A stretch of 53,090 nucleotides of DNA from Gemmatimonadota bacterium (lineage in GTDB: Bacteria; Latescibacterota; UBA2968). How positions within the stretch are numbered: the stretch's first letter is position 1; the number at the start of each line of letters is the position of its first letter. Positions 7,637-15,138 of the stretch are shown piece after piece. Location of the stretch: contig JAPOXY010000141.1 in NCBI GenBank assembly GCA_026706845.1, forward strand, positions 1 to 53,090. Direction: 5' to 3'. Under the pieces are notes generated by a model. It worked only from the letters and a program-made list of their open reading frames with translations. It was not told where the DNA came from and did not search any database. The position numbers were made by a program, and so were the translations under genes.

Positions 7637-8611
7637 TTAGATCAGTTCTGAGAGGATTATGCGGCGGTTTTCCTCAATTGATCGTTCGGCTGCGAGACCG
7701 ATCAGCGCGGCGTTGATGGCTGTGCGCGCGTCGGTTTGCCAGTTGCCATTGTGGATATCACTGAGGAATTGGGTTTGGATTGTGATGTCCAATGATTCGG
7801 CTGCGGGCAGGTCGTGTTCGCCTGATTTTGTCGAGAGGTGCCAGCCATCGCCTCTGTTGATGAGCGTCCCGTCTGTCATGACGATGTGGCGATATTCTTC
7901 GGCATCGGAAATTTCGATGCCACCGGTCCAGTTCCACTGACCAATACCGCCGTTTTCAAAACCGACTGCGACGGAATTTGCAAAGCTATCGTAGGTGCTG
8001 TCATCGCGCAGATTTTCATAGTGGGCAGCGGCTTCAACCCAGGTGGCGGGACCAAAACAATCGACGAGTGGATAGATGTTATAGACAAAAAAGAGGGCTG
8101 GTGGACCCGATATGGAGATATTAAAGAGGATTTCGGGACGTTGACCACGGCCCGGGGTGAGGCGGGTGAATAGTGCGGTTATGAGATTTCCCGTTTGGGC
8201 TGTTTGTCGTTTGAGTGTCCGGTGAGAGGGCGAGAGTACTTCGTTGTGGCCAACTCTGAGCACAAGGGACGACTGGTCGATTCTGGAAAGCAATTGTTGC
8301 GCTTCATCGATATTGCGCGCCGCGGGATATTCGGTAAAAACGTGTTTGTTTGCATCGAGTGCGGCAAGGGCGATTTCACTGTGGGTGTCGTTGTAGGTGC
8401 ATATTGCGATGGCGTCGATGTCGTCGCGTTTGAGTATTTCCCGATAGGTCGGTAAGTAATCTATACCGTGCTTGTTGGCGAGTGCTGGCCCGGTTTCTAT
8501 GTTTCGCGCAGCAATGGCAATGAGTTCAAAGCCATCTGTTCGGGAAAAGTGCTGGGCATGGCGACTCGCCATACCGCCTGAGCCGATGATGCCAATGCGA
8601 ATGTCGTTCAT
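7637..8611 (-). CDS. Gfo/Idh/MocA-type oxidoreductase with EYP in place of EKP
   Basis: About 324 residues from the ATG at 8611-8609, chosen because GGAGG lies five bases upstream and GIIGSGGMASRH (the NAD(P) Rossmann loop) follows at once; the frame runs ten codons further upstream without support. The usual catalytic motif EKP reads EYP (HVFTEYPAARN). Tyr at this place is also found in biliverdin reductase, a member of the same fold family, so the protein may not be a sugar dehydrogenase. The C-terminal domain has the expected beta-sheet pattern. It starts 13 nt after the methyltransferase stop and is probably co-transcribed with it. Its first codons and ribosome site are duplicated at the start of that methyltransferase. 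Confidence 0.85.
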   Translation of the reverse strand: MNDIRIGIIGSGGMASRHAQHFSRTDGFELIAIAARNIETGPALANKHGIDYLPTYREILKRDDIDAIAICTYNDTHSEIALAALDANKHVFTEYPAARNIDEAQQLLSRIDQSSLVLRVGHNEVLSPSHRTLKRQTAQTGNLITALFTRLTPGRGQRPEILFNISISGPPALFFVYNIYPLVDCFGPATWVEAAAHYENLRDDSTYDSFANSVAVGFENGGIGQWNWTGGIEISDAEEYRHIVMTDGTLINRGDGWHLSTKSGEHDLPAAESLDITIQTQFLSDIHNGNWQTDARTAINAALIGLAAERSIEENRRIILSELI

Positions 8612-8620
8612 TTTTCCTCC
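8563..8620. repeat. Copy A of a 50-bp duplication (oxidoreductase start)
   Basis: Covers the ribosome site and about 16 codons of the Gfo/Idh gene. It matches 9461-9509 almost base for base apart from a 9-nt in-frame insertion (three codons) and single substitutions. This copy fits the Rossmann loop its protein needs, so it is the likely donor. Confidence 0.85.
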
Positions 8621-8624
8621 AAAC

Positions 8625-9500
8625 TTAGATCTTGACGCCAATTACGCCGACCATTGATGGCGATGAAATATTGGCTTGTGGATCGCGGGCATTTGTTTGC
8701 CATTCTTCCCAATGCGCCGCGCAATCTTCTTCGCGCAATGCGCCGCGTGCCACGAGTTCGGGCAAATACATGCGCAAGAAATCTTCTATCCAGCACCAGA
8801 TGCGGTTGCCCGGGCGGGCAATGCCGCCGATGGGAATGACTTCCACGACCTCCAGGCCACAACGTTCCATGAGGTGCGGTAGCTTATCGCCGATTTTGAG
8901 TCCATCGCCGAAGCTCCTGTGTACCGCCTGTAGCACGCGTCGCAAGTGGGGGTATTGGATCTGGGCGACAAATGCCCCATAAGCGCAGTAATCCATAACG
9001 AGCAGGCGTCCGCCCCTTTTAAGCATGCGGGCTACCTGCTCAATCACCTTTTGTGGCTCTTTTATGAAGCAGAGTAGCCAACGAGCGAACACAGCGTCTA
9101 TAGAAGCGGCTGGCAGGTCAAGGGTGCGGACATCCGCTACGACGACCTCGATTTGCGTCATACTGGCTGATGCAGCGCGGTGTCGGAGAAAATTCGCGAA
9201 TTTTTTTGATCCATCCACGGCCAGAACGCGCCCACCTGCGCCCACGCGCTCGCCCAGTTCTAAACTCGTAAAGCCCGGGCCACAACCGAGGTCGAGAATC
9301 GTTTGTCCAGCGCGAAAGGCGGCGCGATCCCACAAGTCTGTGGTTTCGGCCTGCCATGCATTGTGTTGCGCTTGCAGGCGGTGCAGTTCCTCGTCATTTG
9401 TTCCCAACAGATAGTCGCGTTCGGCAGCGGTGCTCACGGCGTGTTTTCCTCTTTTATTATGACTCGCCATACCGCCCGAGCCGATGATGCCATCGTTCAT
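8625..9500 (-). CDS. Class I SAM-dependent methyltransferase with a captured N-terminus
   Basis: 291 residues. Motif I is ILDLGCGPGFTSLELG, motif II VLAVDGSKK, then VVADVRTLDLPAASIDAVFA and a post-II segment MLKRGGRLLVMDYC, all typical of class I methyltransferases. The acceptor is unknown. The first residues, MNDGIIGSGGMASH, are not methyltransferase sequence: they copy the start of the downstream Gfo/Idh protein, minus three residues, and the DNA including the GGAG ribosome site is duplicated too. Methyltransferase-like sequence begins around AAERDYLLGTNDEELHRL. A strong terminator ends only about 13 bp upstream, leaving no room for its own promoter, so expression may depend on read-through from the kor operon. 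Confidence 0.85.
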   Translation of the reverse strand: MNDGIIGSGGMASHNKRGKHAVSTAAERDYLLGTNDEELHRLQAQHNAWQAETTDLWDRAAFRAGQTILDLGCGPGFTSLELGERVGAGGRVLAVDGSKKFANFLRHRAASASMTQIEVVVADVRTLDLPAASIDAVFARWLLCFIKEPQKVIEQVARMLKRGGRLLVMDYCAYGAFVAQIQYPHLRRVLQAVHRSFGDGLKIGDKLPHLMERCGLEVVEVIPIGGIARPGNRIWCWIEDFLRMYLPELVARGALREEDCAAHWEEWQTNARDPQANISSPSMVGVIGVKI

Positions 9501-9509
9501 TTTTTCTCC
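9461..9509. repeat. Copy B of the 50-bp duplication (methyltransferase start)
   Basis: Matches 8563-8620, lacking the 9-nt segment that encodes three residues near the start. It supplies the start codon, ribosome site and first 14 or so codons of the methyltransferase gene. The two copies are 0.9 kb apart in direct orientation. Confidence 0.85.
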
Positions 9510-9512
9510 AAT

Positions 9513-9548
9513 AAAAAAGAGTCCGCGAGGTGCTTGCGGACTCTTTTT
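9513..9548 (-). terminator. Terminator of the kor operon
   Basis: AAAAAGAGTCCGC and GCGGACTCTTTTT form a perfect 13-bp stem around a short loop, with a T-run on the minus strand. It lies just after the korB stop and just before the methyltransferase start. Confidence 0.9.
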
Positions 9549-9569
9549 GCGCTGTGATGTTGACGCGCG

Positions 9570-11111
9570 TTAGTTGGGCGATATGTTGTCTGAGAAGAGA
9601 CCGCCGGTGAACTTGAGCATGACTTTAAAGGATGCCAGACCCACGGGACATCCATCGGGATCTACAATGGGTATGTGGCGAAAGCCGTGCAGAGACATCA
9701 GGTGCAGGAGGTGACCGATGGGATCAGATGTTTTCAATGCGGTGGGGTCTTTGGTCATCAGGCTATCGACCGTTATTTTTGTCAGGTCTATATCGCGCCC
9801 GGCAACTTTTTCAAAGAGATCGCCCTGTGCGAATATGCCGCGCAACAAGCCCTGTTTGTCAACGACCAGCAAACATCCCAGATTTTTACTGCGCATGGTC
9901 TCGACGGCATCGGCTACCGAGGTCTCAGCAGATACGCATTCGGGTGCTGGCAGGTCGAGGGATGAGATGGGGTCGTAGAGCAGTTGCTGAAGCGCGGTGC
10001 GCGGTGCCATGGGGTCTTCTTGTTCGATATCGGGAATGATATTCGATGTGGGCAATTCTTCGTGGACTTCTTGCACGGTTTCGGCGTCGGGACCTTCGGG
10101 AACAATCCAGGTGTCTGTCGCGTGATACAGGGCATTGAGATCGCCTGCGCCGCGCTCTTCAACTGCCTGGCGGCCCTGTGCGATGATTTGCTCTTCGTAA
10201 ATTGGACGTTCTACACAGCGAAATACGCCGAATGGCACCGGATATTCCGGATGTGTGAGACGGCTGAGCAAATACGCATGGGCTGGATTATCCAGGGTTT
10301 CGTCGTGTGTGAGCAAGTCGCTTTCCGATACGCCATTGCCCAGGGTTACGACTTCGGGTGCGAGTCCATTGACGCGGATGCCTTTGTCGCGGTCTTTGCC
10401 AAAAATGATGGGTTGGCCGTGTTCGAGGATCACGGTTTGATCGTCTTTGACATCTGCCTCGGTGGCAAAAAACCAGGCACCGTCGTTGTAGATGTTGCAG
10501 TTCTGGTAAATTTCGACAAAGGATGTGCCGCGGTGTTCGGTGGCGCGTTTGAGAATCTCGGCCATGTGCTTGGTGTTGCGGTCAACACTGCGGGCGACAA
10601 AGGTGGCTTCGGCTGCCAGGGCAACGGAGATGGCATTGAAGTCCTGTTCCACAGAGCCCATGGGCGACGAATAGGTGCGCGTGCCCGGCGGCGATGTAGG
10701 TGAGTATTGTCCTTTGGTGAGGCCGTAGATCGCATTGTTGAAGAGTATGATGTTGAGATCGACGTTGCGACGCAGCACATGCAACAGGTGATTGCCACCT
10801 ATGGATAGGCTGTCGCCATCGCCGGTGATTACCCACACATGCAGGTCGGGATTGGCCACTTTGAGGCCAGTCGCCACGGTTGCCGCACGACCGTGAATGG
10901 TGTGCAGACCGTACGTGTTCATGTAATAGGGGAAGCGGCTGGAGCAACCGATGCCCGATATAAAGACCATATCTTCCCGCGCAATGCCCATTTCGGGCAA
11001 CACGCGCTGCATCTGTGCGAGGATGGCGTAATCACCACAACCGGGGCACCAGCGCACTTCCTGGTCGGATACGAAGTCTTTTCGCGTCAGTGTTTCAATA
11101 GCGTCTGCCAT
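9570..11111 (-). CDS. korB: 2-oxoacid:ferredoxin oxidoreductase beta subunit with C-terminal CBS pair
   Basis: 513 residues. The first 340 or so form the thiamine-diphosphate subunit: WCPGCGDYAIL near the N-terminus, ISGIGCSSRFPYY, and the ThDP motif GDGDSLSIGGNH ending in NNAIYGLTKGQYSPTS. Iron-sulfur ligands would be the CPGC cysteines plus GIGC and QNC. Unlike usual KorB proteins of about 350 residues, it carries two CBS repeats after an acidic linker (about 385-510): VSAETSVADAVETMRSKNLG and LMTKDPTALKTSDPIGHLLH. CBS pairs bind adenine nucleotides, so activity may be tuned to AMP/ATP. It starts 12 nt after korA. The substrate is most likely 2-oxoglutarate, judged from the KorA/KorB layout, but pyruvate or another 2-oxoacid cannot be ruled out. 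Confidence 0.9.
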   Translation of the reverse strand: MADAIETLTRKDFVSDQEVRWCPGCGDYAILAQMQRVLPEMGIAREDMVFISGIGCSSRFPYYMNTYGLHTIHGRAATVATGLKVANPDLHVWVITGDGDSLSIGGNHLLHVLRRNVDLNIILFNNAIYGLTKGQYSPTSPPGTRTYSSPMGSVEQDFNAISVALAAEATFVARSVDRNTKHMAEILKRATEHRGTSFVEIYQNCNIYNDGAWFFATEADVKDDQTVILEHGQPIIFGKDRDKGIRVNGLAPEVVTLGNGVSESDLLTHDETLDNPAHAYLLSRLTHPEYPVPFGVFRCVERPIYEEQIIAQGRQAVEERGAGDLNALYHATDTWIVPEGPDAETVQEVHEELPTSNIIPDIEQEDPMAPRTALQQLLYDPISSLDLPAPECVSAETSVADAVETMRSKNLGCLLVVDKQGLLRGIFAQGDLFEKVAGRDIDLTKITVDSLMTKDPTALKTSDPIGHLLHLMSLHGFRHIPIVDPDGCPVGLASFKVMLKFTGGLFSDNISPN

Positions 11112-11123
11112 GTTTGGATTCCT

Positions 11124-13016
11124 CTATAACGATGCGCTCTTTGGAGCACCCAGTATTTCGGCAATTTTGCCGGAGATTTCTGTAATTTTGAAGGGCAATC
11201 CCTGAACTTTATTGAAGGGGACGATGACCTGTGTGGGATATCTGGCCTGGAGCAGCAAAGACAACTGTCCCATGTTGAGTTCGGGCACGAGTACGGTTTT
11301 GTAACTCGATAGTATTGCGCCCAGGTTTTTGGGGAATGGGTTGAGGTAGCGCAGATGCGCCGCGGCAACCGAATAGCCCTGCTGTCGCATTCGGCGCACT
11401 CCCGACCGGATCGCACCATAAGTACATCCCCAGCCCAGGACGAGCAGATCGCCCGATTTGGGCCCCATGACGTGCTGGAGGGGAATGCGGTCGGCAATGC
11501 GCGCCAGGCGTTCGGCGCGTATGTTCGCCATGTGCTGGTTGTCATCCGGGTCGTAGGATACATTGCCCGTGCCGTCTTCTTTGCCCAGTCCACCCAGTCT
11601 GTGTTCAAGGCCCGGCGTGCCCGGCAATACCCAGGGACGAGATAGAGTTTTTGGATCTCGTAGATAGGGCAAGAAGCCCTCGGGATCGGTTCTGTGCTCG
11701 GTCTGTATGGTCGGAATATCATCCGGATCGGGAATTTTCCACGGTTCAGCGCTGGTGTTGAGGTATCCATCGGAGAGGAAAATGACCGGGCTCATGGTTT
11801 CAACGGCGATGCGAAACGCTTCGATGACCATGTCAAAGCAGTCTGAGGGCGTGGCCGGTGAGACAATGGGGATGGGACTGTCGCCATTGCGACCAAACAT
11901 GCATTGGAGCAGGTCTGATTGCTCTGTTTTGGTGGGCATACCCGTGCTGGGGCCGCCGCGCTGAAAGTCGCAGATAACGAGGGGCAATTCCATCATCAGG
12001 GCGAGGTTCATGGCTTCGCTTTTCAGTGCGATGCCGGGGCCACTGGTGCCCGTGGCGGCAAACGCGCCTCCAAAAGCAGCGCCAATGACTGAGCCCAATG
12101 CGGAAATTTCATCTTCTGCCTGAAAGGTTCGCACGTCAAAATTTTTCAATGCGGCCAATTCTTCGAGCACCGCGCTGGCCGGCGTGATGGGATAGCTGCC
12201 GTAAAAGAGGGTTTTGCCGGCTTTGTGTGCCGCGGTGACCATGCCTATTGCCGTGGCTTGTGTACCCGTGACGGCGCGATAAGTGCCCGGTGAGACGACG
12301 GCTTTTTTGACCTGGTACTGAACCTGAAATTCTTCGACTGTTTCACCAAAGTTGTAGCCGGCTTTCAGGGTGCTCACATTGCCGTCGATGATTTCGTCTT
12401 TGCCCTGAAATTTCTTTTCGAGCATGCGAATGGTAGGCTCGATCGGGCGGTCAAATATCCAGTAGGACAGGCCCAGTGCGAAGAAGTTTTTCATCATGTC
12501 AATCTGGCGATTGCTCAGGCCCTCAACGTGTGCGACGGCTTCTTTGTGCAACGTGGTGAGGGGTACTTTAACCACGCGGTAATTGGAGAGGTCATTGCCT
12601 TCGAGGGGGTCGCCATCGTATCCAGCTTTGCGCAGGTTGTTGCGCGTGAAGTTGTCTGTGTTGGCAATGATGATGCCGCCGTCTGGAAGGTCGTTGACAT
12701 TGGCTTTGAGTGCTGCCGGGTTCATGGCAACGAGGACCTGGGGTTCATCGCCGGGGGTGTATATGTCTTCGCTGGATATGTGAATTTGAAACCCGCTAAC
12801 GCCGGGCAATGTGCCGGCAGGTGCGCGGATTTCAGCGGGAAAGTCCGGCAGGGTACTGATGTCATTGCCGACGATTGCCGAGGTGTTGGCAAATTCTTTG
12901 CCGATGAGCTGACTGCCATCGCCAGAATCACCTGCAAAGCGAATGGCAATTGATTCGATTTCGGACAGTTCGAAAAGCGCCGATTCGGCCGTTTCTTCAA
13001 TGTCTATTTCGGCCAT
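11124..13016 (-). CDS. korA: 2-oxoacid:ferredoxin oxidoreductase, fused gamma-alpha subunit
   Basis: 630 residues, the length of fused KorA proteins. The gamma domain comes first (IRFAGDSGDGSQLIGKEFA, then APAGTLPGVSGFQIH), followed by the alpha pyrimidine-binding domain (TGTQATAIGMVTAAHKAG, YGSYPITPASAVLEEL, ATGTSGPGIALKSEA, RGGPSTGMPTKTEQSDL). With KorB it would decarboxylate a 2-oxoacid to the acyl-CoA and reduce ferredoxin. No ferredoxin-type delta domain is present, as in other two-subunit enzymes. The gene sits between the small CBS protein (18 nt upstream) and korB (12 nt downstream), clearly one operon. Confidence 0.93.
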   Translation of the reverse strand: MAEIDIEETAESALFELSEIESIAIRFAGDSGDGSQLIGKEFANTSAIVGNDISTLPDFPAEIRAPAGTLPGVSGFQIHISSEDIYTPGDEPQVLVAMNPAALKANVNDLPDGGIIIANTDNFTRNNLRKAGYDGDPLEGNDLSNYRVVKVPLTTLHKEAVAHVEGLSNRQIDMMKNFFALGLSYWIFDRPIEPTIRMLEKKFQGKDEIIDGNVSTLKAGYNFGETVEEFQVQYQVKKAVVSPGTYRAVTGTQATAIGMVTAAHKAGKTLFYGSYPITPASAVLEELAALKNFDVRTFQAEDEISALGSVIGAAFGGAFAATGTSGPGIALKSEAMNLALMMELPLVICDFQRGGPSTGMPTKTEQSDLLQCMFGRNGDSPIPIVSPATPSDCFDMVIEAFRIAVETMSPVIFLSDGYLNTSAEPWKIPDPDDIPTIQTEHRTDPEGFLPYLRDPKTLSRPWVLPGTPGLEHRLGGLGKEDGTGNVSYDPDDNQHMANIRAERLARIADRIPLQHVMGPKSGDLLVLGWGCTYGAIRSGVRRMRQQGYSVAAAHLRYLNPFPKNLGAILSSYKTVLVPELNMGQLSLLLQARYPTQVIVPFNKVQGLPFKITEISGKIAEILGAPKSASL

Positions 13017-13034
13017 AAATCCTCCTGAAGTATT

Positions 13035-13502
13035 TTAGGCACCAGCCCGAGCGCTGGCAAAGTGGTCGGGGGTTGGCGGTAAGTTGTAGATTTCTTCTGG
13101 AAAGTGATCGCTCATGTATTTGATGATGGCATAGTGTGTCAGTGTGCCCAATACGCGCCCTTCTGCATCTACGACGGGCATATAGCGGTGGGGCTTGTCG
13201 CTCATAAATCGGATGGCTTCAATTAGTGTGATATCCGATTGCAAGGTGAGCGGATCGGGGGTCATGATCGTTTCTATAGGCTCGTTGAGTACTTCGGATT
13301 GATCGATCACGCGGCGGGCAATATCGTGCGCTGTAAAAATGCCGATCAGTTTGCCCTGGTCCATGACCAGCGCGCATTTGCGCTGACTATTCTGCATTTT
13401 GGTGATGACCTGATCAACGGAATTGTCTTTTTGCACTTCGACGTAAAAAGAGAGATCAACGTGTTTTACTGTGTCGTTGTGGAGGCTGTGATTCAGATTC
13501 AT
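13035..13502 (-). CDS. Stand-alone CBS-pair protein
   Basis: About 155 residues from the ATG at 13502-13500 (MNLNHSLHND). The frame is open to 13589 but a sigma70-like promoter lies at 13561-13589, so the longer form would start inside the promoter. Two CBS repeats: NSVDQVITKMQNSQRKCALV with GIFTAHDIARRVI, and MTPDPLTLQSDITLIEAIRF with MPVVDAEGRVLGTLTHYAI. It is first in the operon with korA and korB, whose KorB carries its own CBS pair; a role as an adenylate-sensing partner of the enzyme is inferred from this position. Confidence 0.85.
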   Translation of the reverse strand: MNLNHSLHNDTVKHVDLSFYVEVQKDNSVDQVITKMQNSQRKCALVMDQGKLIGIFTAHDIARRVIDQSEVLNEPIETIMTPDPLTLQSDITLIEAIRFMSDKPHRYMPVVDAEGRVLGTLTHYAIIKYMSDHFPEEIYNLPPTPDHFASARAGA

Positions 13503-13560
13503 TGGGTAGGCTCTTTGGGGAGTTTTATAGGGATTTAGAGCTGTAATTTTAGAGCAATTT

Positions 13561-13589
13561 AATATAAGGTATTTACATGTGTGTGGCAA
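13561..13589 (-). promoter_or_regulatory. Sigma70-like promoter of the CBS-korA-korB operon
   Basis: Reading on the minus strand, TTGCCA (13589-13584), a 17-bp spacer, and TATATT (13566-13561). Transcription would begin near 13554, giving a leader of about 50 nt before the ATG at 13502. Confidence 0.7.
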
Positions 13590-13661
13590 GTATTGTTATA
13601 GTAATATAGCATGGGAAGCAAATCCAATACATCTGCTCAAAAAGATCGGTTCGGAAATCGT

Positions 13662-13689
13662 TTGATCTGCGGTTTTTTGCCTCTATATT
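13662..13689 (+). promoter_or_regulatory. Possible promoter of the FIST gene
   Basis: TTGATC, a 16-bp spacer and TATATT, 45 bp before the FIST start. It is divergent from the kor promoter, with about 75 bp between the two. Confidence 0.45.
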
Positions 13690-13733
13690 GCCTGACGCTA
13701 TTTTTTTAAATTTGTTTTTGCCGTGGAGAAGAT

Positions 13734-14909
13734 ATGCTGCGATCCGGAGCTGGACATTCAAATGATGCCGATGGCATGTACGCTGTTGAGGCCGCTTTGT
13801 CTGAAGCGATGAAGGGTCTGGGCGATGCCGCGGTTGATGCTGCGTTTCTTTTTTTGACCTATCACCACATGGGCGATGCAGCTGCCATGGTCGATGTTGT
13901 TATTGATCGGGTGGAGACAGAGGCTGTATTTGGATGCAGTGGCATGGGTGTTTTGACAGATGCCCGAGAGAATGATCGCGAGCCAGGGGTGGCTGTGCTG
14001 GTGTTGGGGGGAGATCATCTTGAGGTGATACCTCTTGTGGCTGAGGGTGACGATGCAGGGGTCAGTATTGGCGAGCAGGTGGTAGCTCAGGGAACAGAGG
14101 ATGCGTTGCTGGTGCTTATGTGTGGGATTTACTCCAATCCGGCGGTCTGTCTTGAACAGATTGCCGAGGTGGCTGGCGATGTGCCCGTTGTGGGAGGTGT
14201 CGCATCGGGCAATCCGTGGCCCTGGGGTTCAACGTCGCCGCGGACATTGCAATGGTGTGGCCGGTGGATTGGTGAACACGGGGTGGTGGTGGCGCTGTTG
14301 TCCGGGGTCAAGGTGGCTACGGGGGTGGCACAAGGTTGCCAGCCGTTTGGGCAGGCTTATGCGATTACCAGAGCCGAAGGCAATGTGATTCAGCAGATTG
14401 CATTTGTTCCAGCTATTGATGCGCTGAAGGAGGCGCTCAATACGCTTTCGGCAGAGGAGAGGGCCGATTTGCGCAACAATATTTTTGTGGGGCTGGCGAT
14501 GGATGAATACGCAACCGAACGGGGGCGAGGCGATTTTTTAATTCGCAGTCTGACGCATATAGACGAGCATTCGGGCGCGATTGCGGTTAATGAACAGGTG
14601 TCTGTGGGGCAGACCATTCAATTTAATCGGCGCACGCCCCACGCGGGGCACGAAGATATGGTGAAGGTGATGCAGGAGTTGCGGCAGTCTGTCGGGCGTC
14701 CGTCCAATACATGTGGTTTGTATTTTAACTGTATGGGACGCGGATTTGGGCTTTACGGACAGCCCGATCACGATGTTCTGGTGATTCGAAAACACCTGGG
14801 CGCTTTTCCAATGGCTGGCTTTTTTGGCAATTCAGAGCTGGCACCTGTGGGCGGGCGCAATTTTGTGCATAGCTATACGGGCGCGCTGGCACTGATTTGG
14901 GAGGCGTAA
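13734..14909 (+). CDS. FIST-domain signal sensor (FIST_N + FIST_C)
   Basis: 391 residues, ATG preceded by GGAG. The N-terminal FIST half (about 20-200) includes DAAFLFLTYHHMG, EAVFGCSGMGVLTDARE and VPVVGGVASGNP; the C-terminal half (about 220-391) includes FVGLAMDE, NTCGLYFNCMGRGFGLYG, PMAGFFGNSELAPVGG and HSYTGALALI. FIST domains are proposed small-ligand sensors, often fused to signalling outputs; here no output domain, signal peptide or membrane segment is present, so it would act as a soluble protein. It is divergent from the kor operon and is closed by its own terminator. Confidence 0.88.
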   Translation: MLRSGAGHSNDADGMYAVEAALSEAMKGLGDAAVDAAFLFLTYHHMGDAAAMVDVVIDRVETEAVFGCSGMGVLTDARENDREPGVAVLVLGGDHLEVIPLVAEGDDAGVSIGEQVVAQGTEDALLVLMCGIYSNPAVCLEQIAEVAGDVPVVGGVASGNPWPWGSTSPRTLQWCGRWIGEHGVVVALLSGVKVATGVAQGCQPFGQAYAITRAEGNVIQQIAFVPAIDALKEALNTLSAEERADLRNNIFVGLAMDEYATERGRGDFLIRSLTHIDEHSGAIAVNEQVSVGQTIQFNRRTPHAGHEDMVKVMQELRQSVGRPSNTCGLYFNCMGRGFGLYGQPDHDVLVIRKHLGAFPMAGFFGNSELAPVGGRNFVHSYTGALALIWEA

Positions 14910-14980
14910 AGGGGCGCTTGCGCTCATCAAAAAGGGCAGACCCATCGGTCTGGCCTATCCATATCAGAGGTATTTAATAC

Positions 14981-15012
14981 AACCCATTTAATAATGGGTT
15001 TTTCTTTTTTCT
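14981..15012 (+). terminator. Terminator after the FIST gene
   Basis: AACCCATT and AATGGGTT around a TAAT loop, followed by a T-rich run. A smaller GC hairpin (CAGACC / GGTCTG) lies at about 14938-14953. Between this terminator and the RND gene (15013-15124) I see no gene. Confidence 0.8.
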
Positions 15013-15138
15013 CCTTATTGGAGCAGGATACATCCCGGAAGCTGATGTAAATGGCATGATTGCGAAACTTTTGGATGTATTACTTTGTCGGATGAATAGA
15101 CAGGTCAGAAGACCAGCCCTGGACTAAGGAGAAATGCC

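Noticed and set aside
8625-9500. GIIGSGG at the methyltransferase N-terminus as a second nucleotide-binding site
   Set aside because: It is the copied start of the neighbouring oxidoreductase without the rest of a Rossmann fold; the methyltransferase has its own SAM motif.
9984-10703. A 239-codon plus-strand frame opposite korB
   Set aside because: Lies wholly inside korB and only reflects its codon use.
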